In this document: positions 1 through 12,300 of the stretch, piece by piece | Layout of the letters: every line of letters starts with the position of its first letter | Position numbering within the stretch: the first letter of the stretch is position 1 | Assembly: GCA_963693285.1 (NCBI GenBank) | Contig: OY848923.1 | Coordinates: 3,358,038 to 3,422,037 of the forward strand | Reading direction: 5' to 3' | DNA length: 64,000 nucleotides | From: Xestospongia muta | Taxonomy: Eukaryota; Porifera; Demospongiae; Haplosclerida; Petrosiidae | Notes under the pieces: generated by a model | Databases searched by the model: none | Told to the model about the DNA's origin: nothing | The model's input: the letters and a program-made list of their open reading frames with translations, nothing else | Made by a program: the position numbers and the translations under genes

Positions 1-227
1 TTCATTATTATTGATCTATACAACAGTTCACTTTATCTCCTGTCACTTACACCTCTTATGTAATGATTCCAATAGAACATTGACAATGATACTTTATTAA
101 TGATCAGTTGAGGTTGATATTAATATTATAGTTGTATCATTTTACTGATCATTGTATTATGACCAATTATCTAACTACTACTATGATACAAGTATAATGA
201 TGAATGTTCTGTTTGTTCTCCTTTTAG

Positions 228-3200
228 GTCAGTGGATTATACCTGAGATCACTGGACAGTGTATGCCACCTAATAGTCACTTTGTTATGGAAGCAGTAAA
301 CAATACAAGAGCAATCATCTTTGGTGGTATTGTTGAAGGCAGAGTATCCAATACACTCTATATACTGAATATTATCAACTGTACAGTGGTATGTTATATT
401 ATCATTCATACACTGACTGATAACATGTTATATAATGAGTGTTAGTTAAGTTCATTTGTCTATCTAGCAATGGCAGACTATAGCTAAACCTGACAAAGTA
501 ATACAGTGGCCAGAGGAAAGAGGATATCATGCTGCCAGTATTATCACTGGATCAATATCACCTATACTAGTAATGATAGGTGGTCAGAGACTAAAGAATA
601 CAATAAATTATAGCTGGATACTGGATATTAATGAGAAGTCATGGACAAAGGTATGTCGTTGATAATATACCATATTACCTCTAATTTATTGTACAATGAT
701 AGTTACTAAGTTGGTACATGTAACTGTCCATATATTTAGAAATATAATAAATCATATCCATTTACTATTGATATACTAGAATATGTTGTTATTTCTATTG
801 TATACACTTACTGTTAGTTTAAATTTGAGACTATAAAATAATTGCAATTTTTTATCTGGATAATTAGAGTATATTTGGTATCATTTGTGTTAAAAAGAAG
901 TATTATATCTCATACAGTGTATTAACTATATCAGTTAATACAAACATTACATACTGTACTACTGAGATGTGTTATAATAGTAGTACATATAAATATAATG
1001 TACTATATAGTATGTAATAAGATTATTATTTAATTATAGAATTATTATAATGACTTTGGTATGTTAATGTTATACTAGTTTATAACAGTATTATTAGTTA
1101 ACAATTAATTGTCAGTTTTAATTATATGATATAATACCAATTATTATACTATATCTTTAATCTGTATACACATATAAATGATGTAATGATATATATGTCT
1201 CTACATACTACAGATTAATCTACCTGATTCTGTCACTGAAAGATGTGTCCACTCTCTATCGACATTTATCATGGGACCACATTGTGTATGGTTAATAGTT
1301 GTAGGAGGTCATATAAAGTTCAATGAATTAGGTGTTACAGATCCCAATATAACAATGTTGGTAGAACTAGGTAAGTAAGTCATTACATACACAATGTAGA
1401 TATCATTAGATATGTTATAAACAACATGTATACTTTCATCTGTATAGACTACTAAGGGGTGTGGTTGAAGGTGTGGCCATATATTATATGATATATCATC
1501 ACTCTCTTATAGTAGTTATAATTCCTTTAAAGTGTTAGTGGATGTGGTGAATATAGATTTAATTTTATTTCATAGCAATTACAATAGCTAAACATAATTA
1601 TAAACATAGAGAATTGGATGTTTACAAAGAAATAGCATTTACTAATGACCCCAAATTACAAATCTAGTAATGTGATATTAGATGTACTCATCGTATATAA
1701 ACTAGTTAACTATTAATATTTCTTTTATCATGTGTGTAATCAGTCCAGTGTACATTAAACTGGTAATATTGCTTATATGTTTTAGTTACTATTACATGTA
1801 CATCATGTAAGTATAGGTAATGTTACATGTAGTGTACAATACATGTACTGTTATATAACAGGTGACCTTGTTATGTACTACATAGTATAGTGTTATTACT
1901 ATCATATATGTTTTACTAGTAGTACTAAGTTGTATACTGACATTAGTACTGTTGTGTTCTCTCATATAGTCCTCAATGATGGTCAATGGTCAGTAGGGTT
2001 TGTACTAGACTCTAATGCACTAAGTGTTATCACAGCAGTATATAATGAGAGAAGACCTCAGAGGAAATCAGAAAAAGAGGAGAGGAATGAAAGTTCACAA
2101 GAGAAAGATCTTCAATCTAACTATCATAAGGAACTACTAGTGGCACAAGAAAACATAAAGAGTCTTCAAGAAAGATTATTAGAATTAGAATCTCAAAGTG
2201 GTTAGTGAATATAATGGATGAATAGACAGCAATGAATGTATTAACGACTAAATGGACTAATATTGATGGAAAGATGAACAGATAGATCACTAGACATGTC
2301 AATATACCGTGTATATGTAGATAGTGATTAATGGAGTAATACACATGCACTGGTAAATGAATGGATGAATAATTATATGATAAATGGATGTATAGTAATG
2401 ATGGATAAATGAAAAATTATTTATCCATCCAGTCTTTGTATTCATCAGTTAATCCATCCATGCTTCTCAATCTGTCCACCCATTTATATATTTATCTATA
2501 ATTATGTCCTTTAGTCCATTATACATTTATCCATTGCTCATGGTTGGACAAATGCATATTTAGATAGATACATGAAGTGAAAAATGGATAAATAGATGAA
2601 TCAATGATGGACAGGTGGATGATGTGATAGATGTTCAAATTCTATATCTGTTTATTTACTTATCAAATAAACTGTATTTCACAAAATGCTCTTTCTTAAT
2701 AAATTATAGTACAAGAGAAAGACAGTCATGCAATTGAACTTACTAACAAAGTGCACAAGAAGGATGAGACCATTTCAGTACTACAAAAACAACTAGAACA
2801 ATGTAACCAAAGTGATAAGTAGATAAATGAATGAGTTTTATAATAGATGGCTAGATGTGTACATGCATACATGAATACATATAATAATAGATAGAGATAG
2901 TCAGAAGGACAGAGAGATATATGTTGATATATATTATATATTTTTAAATTTATCTCTAAATGCATTTCACTAATCATTGTTACCTACTGTAGTCTCAAGT
3001 ACCAGTGGACATCATGACATGCAACAAGTACATGATGTAGTACATGAAAAAGACACTTATATAGCTCAACTCACTCGTAAACTTCACAAGAAGGATGAGA
3101 CCATAACAACACTACAAAAACAACTGGAACAATCTAATCAACAGCTCAGGAGTTCTCAAAAGACTACAGGTACTAGTTATTATTGTAATTAACAGTTTAT

Positions 3201-6200
3201 TACTTTATTTTACATCAGATGTTGTCAGTTATCTTCCCAAACTGGCTGTTGTTCTACAACCAGTACAAGAGTATTGGGAACAACTAGGTCTTCAACTTAA
3301 TATAGATCAGTCTGTACTGTCTGATATCAGAAGTAAAGGAGATTCTACAGAGCAAATGAAGTACTTGTTAGAGGAATGGTCTCTAAAAGGAGGTACATTG
3401 ACACAACTTGAAGAGGCTCTACTTCATCTTAACATGAAACATGTCATTACTGGTAAGAGCTATAGTGAGCATATTGCATGAATGGATGAATGGATGTATG
3501 GGTAATGTAATGGATATGTATATATATATATATATATATACATATAGGTGTGTGTGTGTGTGTGTATGTGTGTGCCCAGTAGTGCCACAAATTACACTTA
3601 ATATCCCTTTGCAATCCAAGGATACACAATATGGTCATGTAACATGTTCATTGATGACATAACACATATTGTCCACAATATATTTTGCAATATAATTATA
3701 TCATGGGATGTCAAACATATATCTAGCAAGTTAGCTACTTCCATGGATATATTGTATCCATGGATGACATAGTACACATGTGCATATCATGATCTGTGGT
3801 ATATTTGCATATATGAATGTATCAAGTAGAAATGGAAGATTTGGTGCACTTATCTATTTTTAGCAATGAGAGGTTAAAGTTAAAAATACATTTCAATAGG
3901 ATGACCTCATAGCAGGAAGTTGATATTGTGTATGTGTCATCTATACAATGATGTAAAAATGCGTTGCTATGGTAACTGATGATGTCATCAATGTGCGTTA
4001 TTTGGAATAAGCATAAAGGGAAGTTATAGCTAGTTTTCTGCTTACAAAGATTGAATTTTGTACACAACAAAACAGAGTCCCTTCAGTTAGCATTCCAAAG
4101 GGAACGAGCTCGTACCGTGAGAAACGTCTTCGTAAGTGGTCAAGTTCCCTCTTGGGTAAGAAGAGTTCATATTTTTATGGACAATGCTTGCTCTACAAAC
4201 AAGAACTGTTTCACAATGGCATGGGCCATTGAAATGGTGCAATAGCAAAACCTGGACTACGTCAGGATATCCATTATGATTGCAGAGCACACAAATCTCT
4301 CCCCCGATTTGCTATTCGCTAAAGTTTCACAGGCATTCACTAGAAGTGATGTATTTTCTACAACTGAGCTAGCAGAGATAACCAGTCGATACTCTACAGT
4401 AGTAATTGACAAGGGTGATGTTGTACGACAGTGGAGAACCAACCTTGCAAAATATTCCAAATTTCCGGGAATCAGAGAAAAGCATGACTTCTTATTTGTG
4501 AAGTGTTCAGTGTCAGGAAAAGTGTTGGCTAAAACCCGTGGAATGTGTTTTAAAGGTACCCTGGAAAATGCTAAGATTCATATTGTTAAAGGTCACAACA
4601 CCTGAAGAAAATGACATTCCCTCCCGTGAGGAAACATATGAGAACACTAATCGGCTAAGACAAATTAGTACCACAAAGCTTGGCATCTACAACAAATGTA
4701 CACAAACTTCATCCCACAAGAAAGGCATGATCGTACAATAATGCAGTGACTGTCTAGTAACTGTGTATTACATTTTGATAATATTGTGCACTGCGGATTT
4801 CATTTGTTTTTGTATTGTCTGTTTACCTATGGTTATATTGAGTGCATTATCTACTAAACTGTCCAATGAAAATTGTTCAAATTTTGTGAAAAAACATTCA
4901 AAGAGTTGTACACCAACATGCAATAATAAAAGTGTTTTGTGGGGGTGCACCAAATCTTCCATTTCTACTTGATGCATTCACATATACCAGATGCCACTAG
5001 TGGTATATCTACTTCATGGTATATATATGGATACAATGTATCCATGCAGAACTATAGTTTCCAACCTATGGATGGATTGTATAGTAATCCAATGTTATCA
5101 TGATATGTACATTGATACAATATATACATGTTGCTAAGTACACAGGTGTACCCTATGGATATATTGTATAGTGACCATGGTTACCATAATACATATATGG
5201 ATACATAACTATGTACACAGTTGTTAAACTATTGGTACAATGTATAGTAACCATGGTTACCATGATATGTACATGGATACAATGTATCCATGCTGCCAAG
5301 TGTACAGTTGTCGCCAAATGGATACATTGTAGAGTAATCCATGGTTATCATGCCATGTATGTATTATGGTACTATTTGACATATCTTGATATATAGATAA
5401 AAAGAAAAACAATAAAAAATATGTAAGAGTTGAAGTAATTTTACTATGACATGAAAACTTTATTACCCAGTATTCTACTTATAGTGACGCACTTATGTAC
5501 AAAACACACTAATATAGGATTTTACGTCACACACAATCTCATGTTTAGGTTTACATGATCTTCAAGACAAGATACAAGTCTCTACTGACTTCAGTGATAA
5601 GTCTATACAATGTGACTATTGGAATTACACTAACATATCAGGTAACCTATACCTATCATATGTAGTACTTTATTAATGTACTGTTAATGTTGTATAGACT
5701 CATTTGAAGGAATGGTGACAGTAGGAAAGAAGCTCTGTCTCTACAATGCTCATACTGAACATGAGTTAATATTGGAACAATGTGGGTTAAGACTTGTCAT
5801 CCCTGGAGAGGTCATCACACCAATTGAGTCTGTTTATGAAATAGCTGCTCAAGGTTTATGGGGTCCAGGCAAATTTATGTTTCCTGAAGGTAGCACACTT
5901 ATCAGTGGTGTGTGCTATATATCAGTATCCAGTTCCTCTGAGCTCAACAAACCAGTTACTGTTGAGTTAATGCATTGTGCTCATATAACTGATGAGAGAC
6001 AGACACAATATTTAAGTTTTGTTTCTGCTAAGTCAGGTCCACCCTTCAAATTTGACTACCTACCAGGAGGATTTTTCTCATCTGAGTCTCAATATGGTAC
6101 TATATCTCTCAAGCAGTTCTCAATACTAGCCATTGTATTAGTTATTGGTGGTGCAGCTGCAGTGGGTGGTGTTGTAATTGGTGGTGCTGCATTGGGTGCT

Positions 6201-7728
6201 GCAGGAGGGGTTGTTGCTGGAGTAGTTGCTGGTGGAGTCACTGGAGCAATAGGCCTAGCAGCTGCAGCCATAGAACATCATCATGCAAAAGATCATGGTT
6301 AGTATTTGTTGCTTTTTGAAATGATTAATAATACATTTTGTTTATAGCAAAATATGATAATGTCAAACTTCCTAACTGTTTCTATCAAGCTTATGTCTTT
6401 TATCAAAGAATCAGCTCTAAGAAATGGAATATGAATTTTATTGTTACTCAAGATATCAAGTACTCAAAGGTAATTCTAATATATTATTATATATGTACAT
6501 AAACTGTTTTAATTCATTTATAGTCTGTTCAAGAATTTAAATGTATGGATGACTTTGGAAAGAAACGTTCACATTTTAGATTTCGTTTTGCCACTAAGGC
6601 TATTTCATTAGAAGAACAAACAGAATTATCTGAGAGTGACATTACTACTGAAACGGTATTAAAACTGTCAGGATTCCCTCCAGATGGATTTGTGTCCACC
6701 AGTTGGAAAGTTCAACCTCTACATATACCTCCTGTGGTAAGAGAATGGCCTTACAATGTTTACATGTCGTGTTTTCTTATAGATTAACAAGAGAGATGTT
6801 GATGACTTCAATCAATCAAAGAGTGACAATCCTCCTTATATCCCAGTATTAATACTTGCTGATCCAGACTCAAATGACTTCAAAGACCAATTACAATATC
6901 CTCTAACTATTGAGGGGATTGAAGTTACAGATACTACAAGTCAAACACCAGCTAATCATAGTCATCCTATAATTGTTCTTGATGTATCACTTGATGACTG
7001 TACACAGGGTAAGTGTCTAATTTAATTTCTCATGTTTTATTGTTTTGTCATGGCTATTAATGTTTTCATATATATTTTTATCCAGATCCATTTGCTGCTG
7101 ATGTGCATACAGTAGATCTAAGAAGTCCACAGTCATTCACATGTAAGTCAAATACAGCATTAACCTCTCAGATATTACATTATATAAATATATCATCACT
7201 ATATTGCTATATACCAACCTTAGCTGTTCATCTCACTAGGTTTCAATTATGCAGTCATCCGACATAGACAGCTATCTCCTTGTATAAAATCTTTGATATG
7301 TTACTAATAGGACTATGTTTTGTCTCTTTACTCTAGATGATACTCTAAACTGTGAAATATGTAGAAGGACATTAGTTCAATGTACTGATACAATTGTTGA
7401 GTCAAATATTGACCCCATCATCCTAGCAAGGAAATTATACTCGAAAGAAATTATTTCTGAGGATGTTTATACAATTGTTAAAGACAAGAAAACAGGAGAT
7501 ACTAGTACAGAGCGTCTTGATTATATTCTTGATGATCTAAAGGATCATATCAAACATAATGCTAGCGTCTTCATGATTTTCTTGGATATTTTGAGAGATG
7601 ATAGTTTAAATCGACATGACCTAGCTGACAAAATAATGTCTAAATATAAAGGTATATATATTTAAGATATATTTAATTTTAATGCTTATTTTAACAATTA
7701 CTCTTTTCTTTTAGAATTGGCTACATAA
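228..7728 (+). CDS. Copy A: kelch / coiled-coil / Death / ZU5-like / glycine-zipper / CARD-like protein (5' partial)
   Basis: Fifteen exons can be joined with GT..AG borders and matching phases: 228-388, 468-650, 1214-1370, 1970-2200, 2710-2811, 2993-3169, 3219-3452, 5549-5641, 5698-6297, 6348-6469, 6524-6736, 6783-7008, 7086-7142, 7337-7651, 7715-7728. They give about 960 codons without a stop, ending TAA at 7726-7728. The first three carry kelch-type blades (IIFGG, SPILVMIGG and CVWLIVVGG motifs). Exons 4-6 are charged coiled coil (LQKQLEQ repeats). 3219-3452 is a Death domain (W..LG..L core, EEWSLKGG, then TLTQLEEAL). 5698-6297 is ZU5-like and ends in a Gly/Ala-rich hydrophobic stretch followed by HHH. 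7337-7651 is a CARD-like helical domain. By analogy with PIDD and UNC5 (ZU5 plus Death) and with CARD adaptors, I infer an intracellular signalling or death adaptor with kelch sensing. The first kelch exon, present in copies B and C, lies before the window. The exon 5 donor is weak (GTGATA). This is the only copy open throughout the window. Confidence 0.8.
2201..2709 (+). repeat. ATGGATGAAT-type degenerate minisatellite in an intron of copy A
   Basis: The intron holds many imperfect short units built on ATGGATGAATAG on one side and on its complement (ATCCATCCATT) in the middle, so it can fold back. Matching arrays sit in the same intron of copy C (58276-58774) and, shortened, of copy B (12948-13199). 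No gene is seen inside. Confidence 0.6.
3219..3452 (+). other. Death-domain exon of copy A
   Basis: One phase-1 exon encodes about 78 residues with a typical Death-fold pattern: a hydrophobic helix (YLPKLAVVLQPV), the EYWEQLGLQL core, a polar helix with SDIRSKGD, then EQMKYLLEEW and a final TLTQLEEALLHL helix. Copies B (13677-13910) and C (59283-59516) carry the same exon nearly unchanged. Death domains form homotypic complexes, so partners are probably other Death proteins; which ones cannot be told from the sequence. Confidence 0.75.
3510..3575. repeat. (TA)n and (TG)n microsatellites
   Basis: An uninterrupted TA run is followed by a GT run inside the large intron of copy A. The corresponding place in copy C (about 59580) has almost none of it, so it expanded after the duplication. 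Confidence 0.85.
3814..4980 (+). mobile_element. DNA transposon remnant with ~36-bp terminal inverted repeats and CATATA target duplication
   Basis: The left end from 3814 and the right end to 4980 are inverted copies: the inner 28 bp (AAGTAGAAATGGAAGATTTG core) match exactly and the outer TGAATG[T/C]A differs at one base. CATATA occurs directly outside both ends (3808-3813 and 4981-4986). The homologous intron of copy C has a single CATATA (59831-59836) and no insertion. The element is about 1.17 kb with a broken transposase-like reading frame inside. It inserted after copies A and C separated. Confidence 0.9.
4051..4741 (+). pseudogene. Transposase-like remnant inside the TIR element (DUF7869-like, tentative)
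   Basis: Frame 4051-4245 contains HIFMDNACSTNKN, a DxxxxxNKN pattern like the central acidic motif of a DDE-type nuclease. An in-frame TAG at 4243-4245 interrupts it and the same frame continues with RISIMIAEHTNLSPD, ITSRYSTVVID and VRQWRTNLAKYSKFPG to about 4605. Another frame follows to 4741. The pattern recalls animal transposon proteins carrying DUF7869; the family name is from memory and unsure. The copy is too short and interrupted to be functional. Confidence 0.55.
4987..5400. repeat. Array of short palindromes in a copy A intron
   Basis: Units containing TGGATACAATGTATCCA (5028-5044, 5274-5290) and CCATGGTTACCATG alternate about every 60-100 bp, together with degenerate versions upstream (around 3740-3765). 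Copy C keeps the array in the same intron (59750-60235); copy B lacks it and its intron is only about 180 bp. No coding potential is apparent. Confidence 0.7.
5698..6297 (+). other. ZU5-like domain plus glycine-zipper hydrophobic segment (copy A)
   Basis: A 600-bp exon. Its first two thirds read as a ZU5-type beta domain: CGLRLVIPGEVITP resembles the 'v.l.iP.gal' start of the family, followed by SGVCYISVSSSSELNKPV and the HCAHITDE strand. About 55 residues rich in Gly, Ala, Val and Ile follow, with repeated GxxxG/GGxxxGG spacing and a downstream HHH. The hydrophobic run could span or insert into a membrane, which is unusual beside ZU5 and Death domains. Copies B and C keep it with small length changes. 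A repetitive-protein or linker role is possible. Confidence 0.65.
7337..7651 (+). other. CARD-like C-terminal exon of copy A
   Basis: The exon encodes 105 residues predicted mostly helical, with a pattern seen in CARDs: IDPIILARKLYSKEIIS, a middle helix DYILDDLKDHIK, then VFMIFLDILRDD and ADKIMSKYK. It is followed by a 14-bp terminal exon. The N-terminal CEICRR segment is not part of the usual fold. The equivalent exon of copy B (15844-16163) has the same layout but very little identity. Assignment to CARD rather than another Death-fold class is tentative. Confidence 0.5.
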
Positions 7729-7731
7729 AAG

Positions 7732-7737
7732 AATAAA
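7732..7737 (+). terminator. Possible polyadenylation signal after copy A
   Basis: AATAAA starts four bases after the stop codon of copy A. This would give an unusually short 3' untranslated region, so a later signal is also possible. Confidence 0.35.
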
Positions 7738-9379
7738 AAAGCTCGCGACTTTTCATCTTACAAGTAAACAAATGCTTTGCACAATTTTCACATTACAACC
7801 TGATCATAATACATTATGTATCTTGTTATTGTTAAGTTACTTAGTGAAATATCTTTCACTTGAAATTATTATTATGTTGTGATTGTAATATATATATTTT
7901 GATTATACCTCATACATGTTCATATTATTATTCCTGTGATTTTGTGATGGCTCTAACTTCTTCTATTAATTTGCTGATTTGTATATTCACTATTAATACA
8001 CTTATGTACCATTGACATCATTGATATATTTTAAATATGTTCTAAAATATACTAAAGATCCAGCTTAGATGGACAAGATAGCTAAACAACTCAGTCAACT
8101 CCTAATTGGGTGGTTTATCATTGCTGTCATAATATAAGTCATAACTACAAATGGAAGCTATATTCTTTACCTTGAGCTCACTTGTGATCAGATTATAAAA
8201 TGTAATTACAAAAACCTACACTTTTCACTGGCATTAATGTTTAAGGTGTCGTAGTTAATGTTTAAGTAATGGTAACTGGTATCATATCACACAACCAAGT
8301 GTGCATGTGTACTTAACTCAAACATCTCCATACATACTTTCACTAATAACTATAATATTAGATAACCTGTTAACAGTCTTAAAGTCAGGGGACAGAGAAA
8401 TAGTTTGAAGAAGTCAATATACCATCAGCTATAATCTTGGCTTACTCAAAAAATTGCCCATCAAGATGAAGTGATTGGTTGTCTTTCTCTTTTAGGTAGT
8501 TTTGAAAATGAAAAAACTATGACGGTTAACGACTAGCCTAAGGTATGGAGACACTGAGCTACTATATACATTTAAATTCAATTAATTTAATAGTTTAAAG
8601 TATAGTAATTATTAATATTAATTTGTGTTTGTCTCATGATCTGTAATATACATAAATATTGCTCATATTGTTGTTAAGGAGTATTTTAGTTTGTCTTATA
8701 TTATCTTTGTTAGGATATTATTTAACTTGTCTTTATTTCAAGAAGATTATGATAAGGACGTGAAAAAAGAATAAGTTAGTAAAATAATTACTTGTTATTA
8801 GTGTCGTTTTAGTAAGTAGGTACAGTTTCAGTTTTAGTTATAGTAATTTTACTAAATTGATCATGATTTTAATTAAAGTTTTAGTAAATTTACAAATATA
8901 AATTAAATTTAGTTATAGTTATAGTTAGCATAAATATTTTAGTTTTAGTTTTAGTTAGAGATATTGCTTGTTTTTTATTACTAGAACTTCTTGCTCTAAA
9001 TTATGATCTTTAAGCCAGTTTCTTCTTCCTGAGCAGGCTATTCCTACTGCACTTTCTCCAGTTGTTTGCTCAAAGCTGATCAACTTGGGACTTTGTACAA
9101 CATATCTAGCTGATCCACTAAAACTTTGAACTCCTGGCTTTCAACAATGCTATATGTAGTTTCACAACCAGAACCTCTTTCTCTACAGTGAGGTTCCGAC
9201 TAGTGAGAAAGGTATGATGTATGGACTACATGTATCATAATATATAGTAGAAGATGAGGGTTAGGTTAGGGAATTATGTCAAGTATATAATTAGTATAGC
9301 CTTCGTGCAATCTTGTAGTAGATATATTACATTATACTGTAACCTGATCTCAAGATATGGTACATATCATTTTCTACAG
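7738..9379. other. Region between copies A and B; no gene recognised
   Basis: AT-rich sequence. 8805-8960 is a degenerate run of TTTAGTT/TTATAGT units. A short block at 9188-9213 (TCTCTACAG then TGAGGTTCCGACTAGTGAG) resembles 54767-54790 upstream of copy C and may be an upstream exon or a conserved 5' region of the family. No start codon for copies B or C could be fixed. Confidence 0.5.
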
Positions 9380-12300
9380 GACAATACAAACTTGGTGAAA
9401 GAATTGGACATCACACTCAAGTGATTAAAGATAACCTGTACCTGTGGGGTGGGGGTCCACATCCTAACTTTCCTCAAGTACACAATAACAAAGAGAAAAG
9501 AAGACTTACATCACAGGTAAAAGTATTCAATATTACCTCTGGCAACTGGGACAGTAAACCTACCAATGATGATCCACCACTTTGAATAGCTGGTTATGTA
9601 TGTGCAACTGTCAAGGACAAAATTTACTATTTTGGAGGTTGGTGTTTCCACAATTTATGCTACCACAATGCCATCTTTCAACTTGATACTTCCACTTATA
9701 CCTGGACACAACTACAACCTACAGATGAGAACATAGCAGTGATGAAGAGAGCCTATGGTGGTATGATGTCAACTGAGCATGGAGGACATAATTGTCTGCT
9801 AATTATAGGAGGTGTTGGACCCCCACCCTCTACACAAATACCACAAGCTCAATATTTTCAGTTGCATAGTGCTAAAGTATCTACCAATGAACACAATATG
9901 TTTGATATATTAACTGGTAAGAACATTAATGTATCATATTATCAGATATCACTTATTACAGTTACTGCCACTATATGTAATTACTGTATATTTATAAAAG
10001 TTTGTATAAGTTAAAAATAATATTATTAATATATTAATTAGTCCAAAGTAGTGATAACATATCCTATTATGATATGATACTACATCAATTGATACTATTT
10101 ACTTCAAGGCATTCTATGATTCTATAGCCTGCATATGTGTCAAACTATAGCCTTTCATTTTGTTTTAAAATAATGAATGACATAGCTAACATAGCTAAGC
10201 TAATAAACACAGATGAACTAATACTATATGATAACTGTACTAATATACCTCACTCACTAAAGTATACAAGCTCATCCCTTAGAGATCCTTTTAGCACAAT
10301 GTTTGGTAGTCATCATTGCTTGTCTTTAAAGAAAGACTGTGTCTTAATAAATACACAAAACTCTACTACTGACATTTGACCAACTAACTCTTTTCTTTTG
10401 TAGATACTTTGACGTTATAGTTCAGTAACATAACTTTTGTTATTACGTAAGCAGTGTGATAAAATATTACACTGTGTTATCATATAGATGCAAGTATTAA
10501 ATTCGGAAAAATGCCAAAATTGCCTGTTTAAACCTATTGATGTTTTTTTTTAATTGCAAATATTTAAAGTACGATTCTCATGACCATAAAATCATGATGC
10601 ATTTTTGAGCATGGCAAACACAGCAATTATTATAAAGCAAAGCCACATTTATTCAATAAAGTGTCAAATAAATCAACATAAATAAATTAAATAAATTAAC
10701 AGTATTTCAAATTGTGTGGTATATGGTTGTAGCTACTATGTTGAAAGGCATTCAGTCACTGTTATAATTAAAGTGAACTAAATAAAATAATAAAACTTAC
10801 TAGTAAGTCTACTGTTGATATTGTTAAATATAACATGTAAAAATTAAGCATTTTTTATTCGTAGATGATAGAAACTAATAAATTTTTCATTATTGATCCA
10901 TACAATACTTCACTTTGTCTCCAGTCATTTATACCTCTTATGTAATAATACTTTATTAATGATCAGTTGAGGTTGATATTAATATATAGTTGTATCATTT
11001 TACTGATCATTGTATTATGACCAATTATCTAACTACTACTATGATACAAGTATAATGATGAATGTTCTGTTTGTTCTCCTTTTAGGACAATGGATTATAC
11101 CTGAGATCACTGGACAGTGTATGCCACCTAATAATAACTTTGTTTTGGAAGCAGTCAACAATACAAGAGGAATTATCTTTGGTGGTGCAGTTGAAGGAAT
11201 AGCATCTAATACTCTTTTTATTTTTGATATCATCAATCATACAGTGGTATGTATATTATCATTCACATATTAATAGACAACATGTTATCTAATGAGTGTT
11301 ATTTGAGTTCATTTGTCTATTTAGCACTGGCAGACTATATCTAAGCCTGACCCAGTAGTACAATGGCCAGAGGAAAGAGGAGCTCATGCTGCCAGTATTA
11401 TCACTGGATCAATATCACCTATACTAGTAATAATAGGTGGTCTGGATAAGCACAACGAAACAATAAAGGACTGTTGGATATTTCATATTAATAAAAAGTC
11501 ATGGATAATGGTATGTCATTGATAATATGCTATGTAACCTATAAGTTAGAGATAATAGCTGACCCATTATCCATATATTTTGAAGTACAATAAAAAATCA
11601 AGCTGGGTCTAGCTCCACCTATGCAGCAATGTTATGACCTTCTTTCTTGTTATTATCCCATTTACATCGTAATAACAATAAACATAGCAATCTATTATTT
11701 TTACATAAAAAGGTATATTTTCACATGACATATCCACTTTTAGAAACCTTATTTCAAGAGCTTTTAGCAATGTATGTAGTTGTTTGTGTACAGCTTGGTA
11801 ATGTTCTCTATGAGAGAAGCCATGTTCATGAGTTAAAATTGCTTTCATTAAGAAAAAAGTGCAAGTGGTCAGCTTGAGTTCCTTATAAATCATAGTAATG
11901 CTCTGTTGTTCACTATGGCTTTCCTACATTGTAGCCATACAAAATTACCAAAACACAAAAAGTAAATCTATATTTTTAGTTATGTTGGATGGGTTTTTGC
12001 AAAATTTATCACAACTGTTGCAACAAAATATTGTGCCCTTGATAATGTTGCCATTACTACTTTGGCCATATTTAAGATGTTTTTACCACCATACCTAGAT
12101 TTAATGTTTTTTTGGAATTTTTAAATACTTGATTCTAGCACTATGGATATGCTAGGATAGCTTGATGTCTCTCTTGTATGGACTTATACTGTATGTTAAA
12201 TTAGAGAACATACAATTATTACATTTTCTCTCTGGATAATTAGAGTATATCTGGTATTACTCTAAAAACTCTGTCAAGTAGAAGTATCAACTTTAAGTGT

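Noticed and set aside
194..300. Met-initiated hydrophobic start (MMNVLFVLLLGQWIIPEITG) that looks like a signal peptide at the kelch exon, repeated in copy B at 11055
   Set aside because: It is the polypyrimidine tract and AG acceptor of the exon read in frame. Copy C has a different frame there, and the upstream kelch exon joins in phase.
3447..3662. Overlapping frames across TA/TG repeats
   Set aside because: Simple-sequence translations rich in Tyr/Ile or Cys/Val; no gene.
5211..5396. Short plus-strand frame repeated at 60063-60248
   Set aside because: Lies in the palindromic intron array and differs by array changes only; no gene-like features.
6089..6271. Pro/Ala/Thr-rich minus-strand frame
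   Set aside because: Shadow of the Gly/Ala-rich segment on the plus strand.
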